Source of the DNA: Bacteroidota bacterium
GTDB taxonomy: Bacteria; Bacteroidota; Bacteroidia; Bacteroidales; Prolixibacteraceae
Direction: 5' to 3'
DNA length: 5,849 nucleotides
Assembly (NCBI GenBank): GCA_030695265.1
Contig: JAUYTA010000016.1
Location: forward strand, 1-5,849
Shown here in pieces: positions 1-5,849 of this stretch (position 1 is its first letter; every line of letters starts with the position of its first letter). The position numbers were made by a program, and so were the translations under genes. The notes beneath the pieces are model-generated. The model ran no database searches and had not been told where the DNA came from. It saw only the letters and a list, made by a program, of their open reading frames with translations.

Positions 1-923
1 CACTTCAGGAAGGCATTGTTAAGTTTGATTATGATGGAGTTAGCGCTCCAAGAGATTCGGTTTACGTTGCTCAGTTGCTGAATTCAGGTCCCGGAGAATC
101 GGTTTCAGCAATGATTGCCCGGCTGGAATGCAAGGATCCTGACTATATTGTTTATAAACAATTTCTGAATGATTCAATCACTCCGAATGATACTTTGAAG
201 TACAAAACGATACTTCTGGCGATGAATTACCGGAAGTACCTTTCCGTAAATGGTGAATCGGAATACGTTGTGGCTAATATTCCGGCAACTGAAGTTGAGT
301 ATTTCAAAAATGATAAACCTGCACTGCAAATGCGGTCAGTAGCAGGAAAGAAGAAAAACCCTACTCCCACAATTGCATCATATATCACAAATATTGTAAC
401 GTTTCCATTCTGGAACGTACCTTTTTCAATCGCATCAAAAGAACTGTTGCCAAAAGTACAAAAAGATGAAACTTACCTCGAACGGAATAATTTTGAGGTA
501 GTGGATGCAAAAGGCAATGTTGTTGACGATTATGATTTAAACTGGGCCAAATATACTGAAAAAACCTTCCCTTATTTCTTTCGCGAATCAACCGGACCCA
601 ACAATTCACTGGGAATTTTAAAGTTTAACCTGGAAAATCCGTTCAGCATTTATTTGCACGACACCAACATGCGAGGGGCTTTTGCAAAAAAATCACGTTT
701 TCTGAGCCACGGCTGTATCCGTCTGGAAAAACCCGTTGAATTGGCTGATTTACTTACCGATGGCAGAATCGACACGACTTTATTAAAAACCGGAAAGAAA
801 GATACCGTATCGAAAATAGTAAAGTTGGAAAAGAAAGTACCGGTCTTTATTATTTATATGCCCGTAAAAATTGTTGAAGGAAAAGTCGTGTTTCTGGACG
901 ATGTTTATGGGCTAATTAAGTAG
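1..923 (+). CDS. YcbB/LdtD-family L,D-transpeptidase, 5' end cut by window edge
   Basis: Periplasmic enzyme predicted to form 3-3 cross-links in peptidoglycan through a catalytic cysteine. The frame is open from the window edge (first full codon at 3, 306 codons before the stop), so the true start, signal peptide and part of the N-terminal scaffold lie upstream; the in-frame TTG at 75 is not a credible start. Visible in order, numbered from position 3: a helical segment (about 1-75), then the YkuD catalytic domain with NIPA (about 92-95), FWNVPFSIA, the LPK-x4-D-x2-YLERNNF block, GPNNSLG, YLHD (His219) and SHGCIRLEKP, whose cysteine codon is at 714-716. The block order and the C-terminal segment VPVFIIY match E. 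coli LdtD (YcbB). The peptidoglycan-binding module that E. coli LdtD carries just before the catalytic domain seems absent. The gene overlaps the convergent second transpeptidase by 12 bp. Family assignment is firm; substrate is inferred. Confidence 0.93.
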   Translation, partial: LQEGIVKFDYDGVSAPRDSVYVAQLLNSGPGESVSAMIARLECKDPDYIVYKQFLNDSITPNDTLKYKTILLAMNYRKYLSVNGESEYVVANIPATEVEYFKNDKPALQMRSVAGKKKNPTPTIASYITNIVTFPFWNVPFSIASKELLPKVQKDETYLERNNFEVVDAKGNVVDDYDLNWAKYTEKTFPYFFRESTGPNNSLGILKFNLENPFSIYLHDTNMRGAFAKKSRFLSHGCIRLEKPVELADLLTDGRIDTTLLKTGKKDTVSKIVKLEKKVPVFIIYMPVKIVEGKVVFLDDVYGLIK

Positions 924-1607
924 AGCTGATTTTTCGATATATTCTTTGTTCGGATTGTATAGAAACAAACATGTTCCACCCTTTATGGTTTCAATAATCG
1001 GTTTATTCATGTCGGGAGGAAGCGAAGGACAACCGTAGCTTCGGCCCAAACGACCGTGTTTTTTAATGAAATTTTCGCTTGCATATTCGGCAGCATGTAT
1101 AATAATCTCACGTTTTACCGCATGATCATTAAAACCCTTTTCAACACCATTGATCAAAAGCGCATATCCGGTATGAGGACCAATTATGGGCTTTTCGGTG
1201 ACATAAAAACCAAGGCTGCTTTTAAAGGAACCCTCGACATTCGAGAAGGATTTGGCAAATTCATCACCAGTGTTCCTGCCATGAGCTACGTATGTATTGT
1301 ACAATAGTTTTCTGTTTTTCAGATCGATAACATACAGGCGCTTTTTATTACTCGATTGCGAATAGTCGGCGATAGTTACAATGTTCGGGTTCTGCAATTT
1401 ACCACCAATATAAAGTTTTGACAAACCTTTAACTGCCAGGTCAAATACAACTCTTGACAAGCCTGTATCGGCTAAATTCACAAGAGAATAAATATCATTA
1501 CTGATTGTTTTTTTTGTAACTGATTCGTTTACACCGGCATTATTTACAATCGGTATTAGAAGGAATAATACGTAAATTATTATTTTTCTCATCCGGTAAA
1601 GGTACAT
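912..1607 (-). CDS. Secreted murein L,D-transpeptidase, YkuD_2-type catalytic domain
   Basis: Predicted exported enzyme of the 'murein L,D-transpeptidase catalytic domain' family (YkuD_2, Pfam PF13645), acting on peptidoglycan stem peptides. The 231-residue reading starts at ATG 1607, but the second ATG at 1592 (residue 6) gives a cleaner signal peptide (MRKIIIYVLFLLIP, then a polar stretch ending near NNAG), so it may be the real start. Family blocks seen: LYVIDL (91-96), VAHGRNTG (107-114), FSN plus SSLGFYVTE (121-138), the IIIHAAEY block with His171, and GRSYGCPSLP with the likely nucleophile Cys193. The order HG-NTG, FSN, SSLG, H-A-x-Y, GRS-x-GCP is characteristic and intact. It is convergent with, and overlaps, the YcbB-like gene, although the two enzymes belong to different YkuD subfamilies. 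No Shine-Dalgarno sequence precedes either start. Whether it makes cross-links, attaches proteins or acts as a carboxypeptidase cannot be read from the sequence. Confidence 0.92.
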   Translation of the reverse strand: MYLYRMRKIIIYVLFLLIPIVNNAGVNESVTKKTISNDIYSLVNLADTGLSRVVFDLAVKGLSKLYIGGKLQNPNIVTIADYSQSSNKKRLYVIDLKNRKLLYNTYVAHGRNTGDEFAKSFSNVEGSFKSSLGFYVTEKPIIGPHTGYALLINGVEKGFNDHAVKREIIIHAAEYASENFIKKHGRLGRSYGCPSLPPDMNKPIIETIKGGTCLFLYNPNKEYIEKSALLN

Positions 1608-1755
1608 GAATAAATAAGAAACACTAATTGAGCAATTTTTCGATTATTTAAAAAGAAAGTATTTTTATTAATTTATTGAAATTAAATCCATTATCAAATA
1701 TAAAACCGTATCTTGCGGGACATTTATTTTATATTATTATTTTATTACAATTATC
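1608..1755. promoter_or_regulatory. AT-rich divergent promoter region between the L,D-transpeptidase and the cold-shock gene
   Basis: This 148-bp spacer separates two divergently transcribed genes and must hold both promoters unless transcripts enter from outside. A hand count gives about 27 G/C bases (about 18%), far below the flanking genes, as expected for a Bacteroidota promoter region. No convincing hairpin or repeat was seen. A slightly G/C-richer patch (GCGGGAC, 1715-1721) sits about 35-40 bp before the cold-shock ATG and may mark the start of its transcript. No exact Bacteroidota -7 box was found for the + direction. Confidence 0.5.
1695..1702 (-). promoter_or_regulatory. Candidate Bacteroidota -7 box for the secreted L,D-transpeptidase
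   Basis: Read on the - strand this is TATATTTG, an exact match to the Bacteroidota sigma-ABfr -7 consensus TAnnTTTG. It would start a transcript with a leader of roughly 80-100 bases before ATG 1607 or 1592. The expected -33 TTTG is poor: only AATG lies about 18 bp upstream. In such AT-rich DNA a chance match is quite possible, so this is a weak call. Confidence 0.3.
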
Positions 1756-1947
1756 ATGAGCAAAGGAACAGTAAAATTTTTCAACGATTCAAAAGGATTT
1801 GGATTTATTAAAGACAGTGCATCAGACAAAGAATATTTTGTACATGTATCTGGGTTAAACGACGAAGTAAGAGAAAACGACGAAGTGACTTTTGATCTTC
1901 AGGATGGCAAAAAAGGATTAAATGCAGTTAATGTTAAACTAGCTTAG
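1756..1947 (+). CDS. CspA-family cold-shock protein (63 aa)
   Basis: Small single-domain RNA/ssDNA-binding protein made of one cold-shock (OB-fold) domain, expected to act in the cytoplasm as an RNA chaperone that keeps mRNA unstructured. The N-terminus MSKGTVKFFN leads into the RNP1 motif KGFGFI (residues 13-18), followed by the RNP2-like motif YFVHVS (27-32). The aromatic residues that stack on bases (Phe8/Phe9, Phe15, Phe17, Phe28) and His30 are present. Length is close to the usual 63-70 residues. RNP2 reads FVHV rather than the FVHF of E. coli CspA, which I recall as common in Bacteroidota homologues. The ATG at 1756 follows an A/T-only leader with no Shine-Dalgarno sequence. The gene stands alone, diverges from the transpeptidase and ends 27 bp before a strong terminator. 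Whether it is truly cold-induced cannot be told from the sequence. Confidence 0.96.
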   Translation: MSKGTVKFFNDSKGFGFIKDSASDKEYFVHVSGLNDEVRENDEVTFDLQDGKKGLNAVNVKLA

Positions 1948-1974
1948 TTTAATTTATATAAGACATTTATTTGC

Positions 1975-2018
1975 AGAAGGCCGTCTCAAACTTGTTTTGA
2001 GACGGCCTTCTTTGTTTT
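1975..2018 (+). terminator. Strong intrinsic terminator after the cold-shock gene, probably shared with the convergent mla operon
   Basis: A perfect 16-bp inverted repeat (left arm AGAAGGCCGTCTCAAA at 1975-1990, right arm 1996-2011) encloses a 5-base loop CTTGT and is followed by the T-rich run TTTGTTTT (2011-2018). This is a classic Rho-independent terminator in the + direction. Transcripts of the - strand operon, which stops at 2032, would meet the same hairpin about 20 bases past their stop codon. On that strand the tail after the stem is AT-rich but not a clean T run, so termination there may be weaker. Confidence 0.9.
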
Positions 2019-2031
2019 ACTGAAATTTTCA

Positions 2032-3882
2032 TTATCGAAATACAACTACTCCAGGTTTTCCAATCTCAAAATCACGAAACCCAAAATCATCCGTCGAGAA
2101 TGAATTCATTTTAAATATATTTTGCCCGATACCGGGAATATTCGGATAAAATGAAATGGATATTTGAAAGGAATTCATCACCAGGTGCTCATTCTTGATT
2201 AGAACTCCCACGCCAAACTGCGAATAAACCTTGCTGTTTTTGAAACCCAACAGGTCGTCGCCAAGCATTCCCATCGAATAGCTGACAAAGGGGCCAAACC
2301 TGAATCCGATAAAATCCCACGGAGCATACGACTGTGTCTGTACCGTAAATAAAAAACGGCTGGTACCTGTCAGTTCACGACTGCGAAATCCAATCAGGCC
2401 ATATTCATCATTGAGCGTCAGACTATCCAGCGCCAGGCGGTTTATTCCAACGGTAAGATGCGGTTTTACAAAATGCCTGAATTTCCACTTGCCAATTTCG
2501 ATTAATCCTGTAAAATAATTGACATCCAGTTTAATGACTCCCTGATCGGCATGTGAACCCCGGAAAAAAGTTCCAAATTCGACATTGGAACTCAGGTATC
2601 CCCAATCAAAATAATTGCCCATGGAAACACGTCCTCCCAAATAAAACCGACCGGCATTGTTTTTTTCCTGATAACCGCCTGTCAGGTTGTAAACCTTGCC
2701 GACAGGAACATCTTCGGTGATGCCATATTTAAAAATGTATTTATCCTGAACATATCTTCGTGTAGAAACGCCAAGGCTTCCCAAATAGAAATTCTCATCT
2801 GAAAGAAAATATTGAGGATCAATTATTTCACTTGGTTTTTCAAGAAAACGAACCCGTAAAAACCGCGCAGCAGCAATAAAATTGGTTGTCCGGCTGTATT
2901 CTGAATTGCTTTTGTACAGTTGTATGGCACTTCCTGCCCAATAATCCTGAGCATTAAATTTATACCGGTTTTGCCTGTAAATTGTATTTACGATTGTAGG
3001 TATCGAATCGTCGCTGAATTGCTGAATAAAATTTACTCCGGCTGCCCATCTGGCGAATGGCGAAAAAAACGGTCGGTCAATGTTCAGGCTTTTGCTGAAA
3101 TAGCGGTCACCATCAATTGCATAATCCAGGGTTGTACTTACATAAGTGTTCCTGATGTTGGGAATCGAATAATTGGTGTGGAACGCATAATTTCCCTTTG
3201 TATAGTTGCGGGTAATTTCGTTTTCAAATTGATGGCCAAAGCCTAAAAAGTTCTGATCGGTTAACCCAATAGTGGTGCGTGAAGTTGAAGTTGAAAAACC
3301 GGGGATAATGCTCCAGATATCCAATGCACGGATGAAAACATCCACGGAGTCGGAGCCTTTTGACACAGATTTTACAAAAAATGAAACATCGCGGATGTAT
3401 TCCCTGCTTCTGACCAATCGTTCCGATTCTTTCACAAGCAACGAGTCAAACGGTTGGTTTTGATGGATCAGCAGCAGGTTTCGAATAGTGATTCCATGAG
3501 ATTTGATATGCATCTTGTTTCCGGTTTTCGATAACCAATTGAGCGATGTATGAATGGTGTCGCCAATTGAACTGCCAAACGGATCGAGTGTTTCAATGTT
3601 TATTTTCCTGATTATTTTTCCCTCAAAAGCGCTGTATGGTTTTTGAATCAGTCTCTTATATATTTTTTTTCCACCTTTTTTCTTATCCGGAGCTGGTGCA
3701 ATTGGCTTAAAAAACAACCGGTACATACATTTCGTGAAATTGCTCCTTTCGGAATAGGTTTCAATATTTTCATAAAGTTTGATGGAATCTTTTTTTGCAG
3801 AAGTATGCTGGGCAAATGCAAGATCACTTGTTAATACTGAAACAAAAAGATACGTGAAAATAATTTTGAATCTCATTTGCAT
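2032..3882 (-). CDS. Omp85-type (BamA/TamA-like) outer-membrane beta-barrel with POTRA domain, in mla operon
   Basis: Predicted outer-membrane protein of 616 residues, last gene of the mla operon. A signal peptide is clear (hydrophobic core about 5-23, likely cleavage after AFA at 22-24). Next come a basic, proline/lysine-rich linker (about 58-82) and one POTRA-like domain (about 87-190). The POTRA shows IIRKINIETLDPFG (90-103), the helical ESERLVRSREYIRD (152-165) and the closing strand DSVDVFIRALDIWS (178-191), the order typical of POTRA domains before Omp85 barrels. The rest (about 195-616) is rich in aromatic, alternating amphipathic strands. The segment IGFRSRELTGTSRF (about 497-510) sits where the Omp85 loop-6 VRGF/Y motif is expected, with the usual arginine apparently replaced by Ile497. 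The start is 18 bp after the mlaD stop; ATG 3882 or ATG 3876 (residue 3) are both possible. The context suggests a lipid-transport role. Protein insertion or an unrelated envelope function is also possible. Confidence 0.83.
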   Translation of the reverse strand: MQMRFKIIFTYLFVSVLTSDLAFAQHTSAKKDSIKLYENIETYSERSNFTKCMYRLFFKPIAPAPDKKKGGKKIYKRLIQKPYSAFEGKIIRKINIETLDPFGSSIGDTIHTSLNWLSKTGNKMHIKSHGITIRNLLLIHQNQPFDSLLVKESERLVRSREYIRDVSFFVKSVSKGSDSVDVFIRALDIWSIIPGFSTSTSRTTIGLTDQNFLGFGHQFENEITRNYTKGNYAFHTNYSIPNIRNTYVSTTLDYAIDGDRYFSKSLNIDRPFFSPFARWAAGVNFIQQFSDDSIPTIVNTIYRQNRYKFNAQDYWAGSAIQLYKSNSEYSRTTNFIAAARFLRVRFLEKPSEIIDPQYFLSDENFYLGSLGVSTRRYVQDKYIFKYGITEDVPVGKVYNLTGGYQEKNNAGRFYLGGRVSMGNYFDWGYLSSNVEFGTFFRGSHADQGVIKLDVNYFTGLIEIGKWKFRHFVKPHLTVGINRLALDSLTLNDEYGLIGFRSRELTGTSRFLFTVQTQSYAPWDFIGFRFGPFVSYSMGMLGDDLLGFKNSKVYSQFGVGVLIKNEHLVMNSFQISISFYPNIPGIGQNIFKMNSFSTDDFGFRDFEIGKPGVVVFR

Positions 3883-3900
3883 CTGCCATTTTTGAATAGT

Positions 3901-4836
3901 TTATTGATTTTTAAGCTTTTCTTGTTCAAGTCGTTCAGCTTCTTTCTCCCTGGCTTTCTTTTTGAAATACCCTCTTAAGAGAAAATTATATTTAAGCGCC
4001 TCCATGTTTTCATCCAGACTTTTCGAGCTATTTTTAAGATTCAGGATGGTTTCATCTATATTCCCAGAAGTGATTGTATCGTTCAATAATCGGCTCAGCG
4101 TACCTGTTCCTGTATTTAATTTCACCATTATATCTTCCAATTGCTGTGTCGAACCTTCTGCATTGCCTGCCGTTGCCTGAAAGCTGGTCATAATGGTCGA
4201 AATATCTTTTTTTGTGGACACCATCATATTGTCCAATTGTTTGGATGAGCTTTGGAAGTTGGCGACGGTGTTATTAATGTTTTGGGCAATAATCGAATCG
4301 TGTATCAAACGCCCAAGTGTACCGCTTCCGCTGTTCACTTTAAGCATTACAAGTGCCAGTTCTTTGGTAATAACTTCAACATGTCCGGCAGTTACCTGTA
4401 AACTCGCGATAATGGCATCAGTCTCAACCGGTTCAACCGATACTAACTGCTGACCCTTACTGGCCAAAGGAGCACCAGGACTTCCCTGGGTGATTATCAA
4501 AAGCCGGTCGCCAATCAATCCTTCCGAACCAATGGCCACCACACAATCCGATTTTATAAACTGCTTAATCTCCTGCCGAACCAACATGTCAACCCTAACC
4601 GTAGAATCGTTGATGATGCTGATATTGTCAACCGTTCCTACATTAATTCCTGAAAAACGGATGTTGTTACCAACCTGCAGGCCGCTCACATTGTAAAAAG
4701 TAGTAGTAAGCTTAAATACCGGATTAAAAAGGTTTTTTTGTTTCCCGATAATAAATATGGCCAATACAAAAAGTGCCAGTCCGCCTACAACAAACAACCC
4801 TAAACGAACTTTGAATTGTGGTGAATGATTATCCAT
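3901..4836 (-). CDS. mlaD: MlaD-like MCE-domain protein with long, internally duplicated C-terminal tail
   Basis: Substrate-binding MCE subunit of the Mla phospholipid ABC transporter, anchored in the inner membrane with its body in the periplasm. One transmembrane helix lies at about 11-31. The MCE domain follows (about 38-118), recognisable by FYNVSGLQVGNNIRFSGINV and GTVDNI (48-72) and by the GSEGLIGDRLL segment (103-113), which corresponds to the pore-loop region. At 311 residues it is much longer than E. coli MlaD (about 183). The extra part (about 140-311) looks helical and contains a gapless duplication of about 58 residues (148-205 and 221-278). It is followed by LKYNFLLRGYFKKK (281-294), a tail motif I recall from other bacterial MCE proteins, and a highly charged end. 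Start ATG 4836 lies 18 bp after the mlaF stop, with no Shine-Dalgarno sequence. MCE identity is firm; direction of lipid transport is unknown. Confidence 0.93.
   Translation of the reverse strand: MDNHSPQFKVRLGLFVVGGLALFVLAIFIIGKQKNLFNPVFKLTTTFYNVSGLQVGNNIRFSGINVGTVDNISIINDSTVRVDMLVRQEIKQFIKSDCVVAIGSEGLIGDRLLIITQGSPGAPLASKGQQLVSVEPVETDAIIASLQVTAGHVEVITKELALVMLKVNSGSGTLGRLIHDSIIAQNINNTVANFQSSSKQLDNMMVSTKKDISTIMTSFQATAGNAEGSTQQLEDIMVKLNTGTGTLSRLLNDTITSGNIDETILNLKNSSKSLDENMEALKYNFLLRGYFKKKAREKEAERLEQEKLKNQ
4003..4176 (-). repeat. Second copy of the internal MlaD tail duplication (residues 221-278)
   Basis: The partner of the unit at 4222-4395. Its core reads NTGTGTLSRLLND (241-253), then NI (259-260), and it ends with SSK-x-LD (270-275). 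Substitutions between the copies are mostly conservative (S/T, I/L, V/I, N/D). This suggests an old duplication held under structural constraint rather than a recent DNA repeat. Confidence 0.85.
4222..4395 (-). repeat. First copy of the internal MlaD tail duplication (residues 148-205)
   Basis: This protein-level repeat aligns with residues 221-278 of the same protein at a constant offset of 73 residues without gaps. By hand count 27 of 58 positions are identical. The core reads NSGSGTLGRLIHD (168-180), then NI (186-187), and the unit ends with SSK-x-LD (197-202). Confidence 0.85.
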
Positions 4837-4854
4837 GATGCTGTTATTTTATAG

Positions 4855-5637
4855 TTACTTGAAAAATGATTTGATTAAAGGGTCAGTCGAATTTTCAAAA
4901 TCGTCGATGTTACCTTCAGTATAAACTCCTCCGTCTTTCAGCATGATTATGCGGTCGGCCGTAGCACGCGCACATTCAATATCGTGCGTGATGATAATGG
5001 ATGAAGTCTTGTATTTTTTCTGAACCTCATTGATAAGTTCACTGATTTCGTCTGAAGTTACCGGATCGAGTCCCGTGGTGGGCTCATCGTAAAGCATAAT
5101 CATTGGATCGACCACAATGGTACGCGCCAGACTGATTCTTTTGCGCATTCCTCCTGAAAGTTGCGATGGCATTTTATTTAAGGCATCGGCCAAACCCACA
5201 TTTTCCAAAGCTTCAATTACTTTTTCTGAAATTTCTTTTTCCGAGAGGTCTTTTTTAATTCTTCGAAGAGGGAATTCAAGATTCTCTTTAACAGTCATCG
5301 AATCGTACAATGCGCCGCTTTGAAATAGGAATCCTAGTTTCTGCCTTAACAATCCCAAAGCATCAGTATTTAAAGTACTTAAATTTTCTCCAAGCACATT
5401 AATTGTTCCATGATCAGGAATCATTAAGCGAACGATACATTTAATCAGCACCGATTTACCGGAACCTGACTTGCCCAGCACCACAAGGTTTTCGCCGTTA
5501 TAAAGCTTTAACGAAACATCTTTCAGCACCTCCTGGGCTCCAAATGATTTTTTCAGGTTATTGATTTCAATAACCGATTCCCTTTTTGTCGTTACCGACG
5601 AAGCGTTCGTAGTTTTTTCTGTTTGAACTGTGTTCAT
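4855..5637 (-). CDS. mlaF: MlaF-like ABC transporter ATP-binding protein
   Basis: Cytoplasmic ATPase that would power the MlaFED-type phospholipid transporter. All ABC motifs are intact in 260 residues: Walker A GKSGSGKS (55-62), Q-loop Gln106 in FQSGALYDSMTV, signature LSGGM (160-164), Walker B IMLYDEP with Asp184 and catalytic Glu185, D-loop GLD (189-191) and switch His218 in ITHD. The FQSGALYDSMTVKENLEFPLR region, followed by MRKRISLART, is diagnostic for the Mla/Ttg2A group of ABC ATPases rather than generic importers. About 20 polar residues precede the first ABC strand (VIEINNL at 22-28), a short extra N-terminus. ATG 5637 overlaps the mlaE stop as ATGA, which supports this start and suggests translational coupling. 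mlaD follows after 18 bp. No gene for the STAS protein MlaB is seen in the window. Confidence 0.95.
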   Translation of the reverse strand: MNTVQTEKTTNASSVTTKRESVIEINNLKKSFGAQEVLKDVSLKLYNGENLVVLGKSGSGKSVLIKCIVRLMIPDHGTINVLGENLSTLNTDALGLLRQKLGFLFQSGALYDSMTVKENLEFPLRRIKKDLSEKEISEKVIEALENVGLADALNKMPSQLSGGMRKRISLARTIVVDPMIMLYDEPTTGLDPVTSDEISELINEVQKKYKTSSIIITHDIECARATADRIIMLKDGGVYTEGNIDDFENSTDPLIKSFFK

Positions 5638-5849
5638 GATATTATCATATCAGTAATTTGCACTGCAATCATATCAACTATGATTACCAGAAGCGAGGCA
5701 AGCACTACAGCCGAATTTGCTGCAATACCAACACTTTCGGTTCCACGACCGGCATTGTATCCTTTGTATGTTCCAACCAGGCCGATTACTGCACCAAAAA
5801 AGAATGTTTTTACCACTGCAGGTAAAAAGTCAATAAAGTCGATAGAACA
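5634..5849 (-). CDS. mlaE: MlaE-like permease, C-terminal part only
   Basis: Inner-membrane permease subunit of the Mla transporter. Only the last 71 codons are in the window; the frame runs open to the edge, so the start lies beyond it, and the GTG at 5814-5816 is internal. The fragment begins with a segment ending DFLPA, followed by VVKTFFFGAVIGLVGTYKGY (12-31), a membrane helix entering the conserved cytoplasmic turn NAGRGTESVG (32-41), then AANSAVVLASLLVIIVDMIA (43-62), the final membrane helix. The K-x-FFFG, Y-x-G-[YF]-N and G-x-E-[SG]-VG pattern matches the C-terminus of E. coli MlaE and related MCE permeases. Its stop shares ATGA with the mlaF start, making the two genes a tight unit. 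The operon promoter must lie upstream of the window edge. Confidence 0.93.
   Translation of the reverse strand, partial: CSIDFIDFLPAVVKTFFFGAVIGLVGTYKGYNAGRGTESVGIAANSAVVLASLLVIIVDMIAVQITDMIIS

Noticed and set aside
75..77. TTG as the start codon of the first L,D-transpeptidase
   Set aside because: The frame is open to the window edge and the upstream residues continue the same helical region. A periplasmic enzyme also needs a signal peptide, which is absent at this position.
385..609. 74-codon open frame on the - strand inside the YcbB-like gene
   Set aside because: It is antisense to conserved catalytic-domain sequence, with no recognisable product.
1056..1307. 83-codon open frame on the + strand inside the second L,D-transpeptidase gene
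   Set aside because: It is antisense to all the conserved catalytic blocks of that enzyme and shows no motif of its own.
1709..1716. TATCTTGC as a possible -7 box for the cold-shock gene
   Set aside because: It matches only part of TAnnTTTG, and no TTTG or TTG lies at the usual distance upstream; the nearest TTG is about 30 bp away.
2920..3246. 108-codon open frame on the + strand inside the outer-membrane protein gene
   Set aside because: It lies wholly antisense to a well-supported gene, has no recognisable domain, and its composition follows from the codon use of the opposite strand.
4193..4453. 86-codon open frame on the + strand antisense to mlaD
   Set aside because: It falls across the helical duplicated tail of mlaD. 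The predicted protein has no coherent domain and no leader or spacing that suggests a gene.
5814..5816. GTG as a start codon for a 60-residue membrane protein
   Set aside because: The frame stays open to the window edge and the upstream codons match the preceding part of MlaE, so this is an internal valine.

Overview
The window looks like chromosomal DNA from a member of the Bacteroidota, possibly a Marinilabiliales/Bacteroidales relative; the rank below phylum is a guess. The reasons are moderate-to-low G+C, very AT-rich spacers, start codons with A/T-rich leaders and no Shine-Dalgarno motif, a CspA-type protein of the Bacteroidota sequence type, and a Bacteroidota-style Mla (MCE) locus. No mobile element, RNA gene or CRISPR array is visible, and no gene inside the window looks broken. 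The two end genes are cut only by the window edges.

Left part (1-1607): two L,D-transpeptidases of different families face each other. The first is the 3' part of a YcbB/LdtD-like enzyme on the + strand. The second is a complete small secreted enzyme of the YkuD_2 type on the - strand. Their stop codons overlap by 12 bp. Both would act on peptidoglycan in the periplasm. A 148-bp, roughly 18% G+C divergent spacer (1608-1755) then leads to a 63-residue cold-shock protein on the + strand. That gene ends at a strong perfect-stem intrinsic terminator (1975-2018), which also lies just past the end of the convergent operon from the right.

Right part (2032-5849, all - strand): a compact operon transcribed right to left, in the order mlaE (3' end only), mlaF, mlaD, then a POTRA/beta-barrel outer-membrane protein of the Omp85 (BamA/TamA) type. 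mlaE and mlaF overlap as ATGA. mlaF-mlaD and mlaD-omp are each separated by 18 bp. MlaE (permease), MlaF (ATPase) and MlaD (MCE ring) should form the inner-membrane phospholipid transporter. No mlaC, mlaB or mlaA is present here.

The most interesting point is the combination of an MlaD with a long C-terminal helical tail, containing a gapless 73-residue-period internal duplication, and a co-transcribed Omp85-like barrel. Together they could form a lipid path from inner to outer membrane that does not use MlaC/MlaA. This is inference from gene context, not something the sequence proves.
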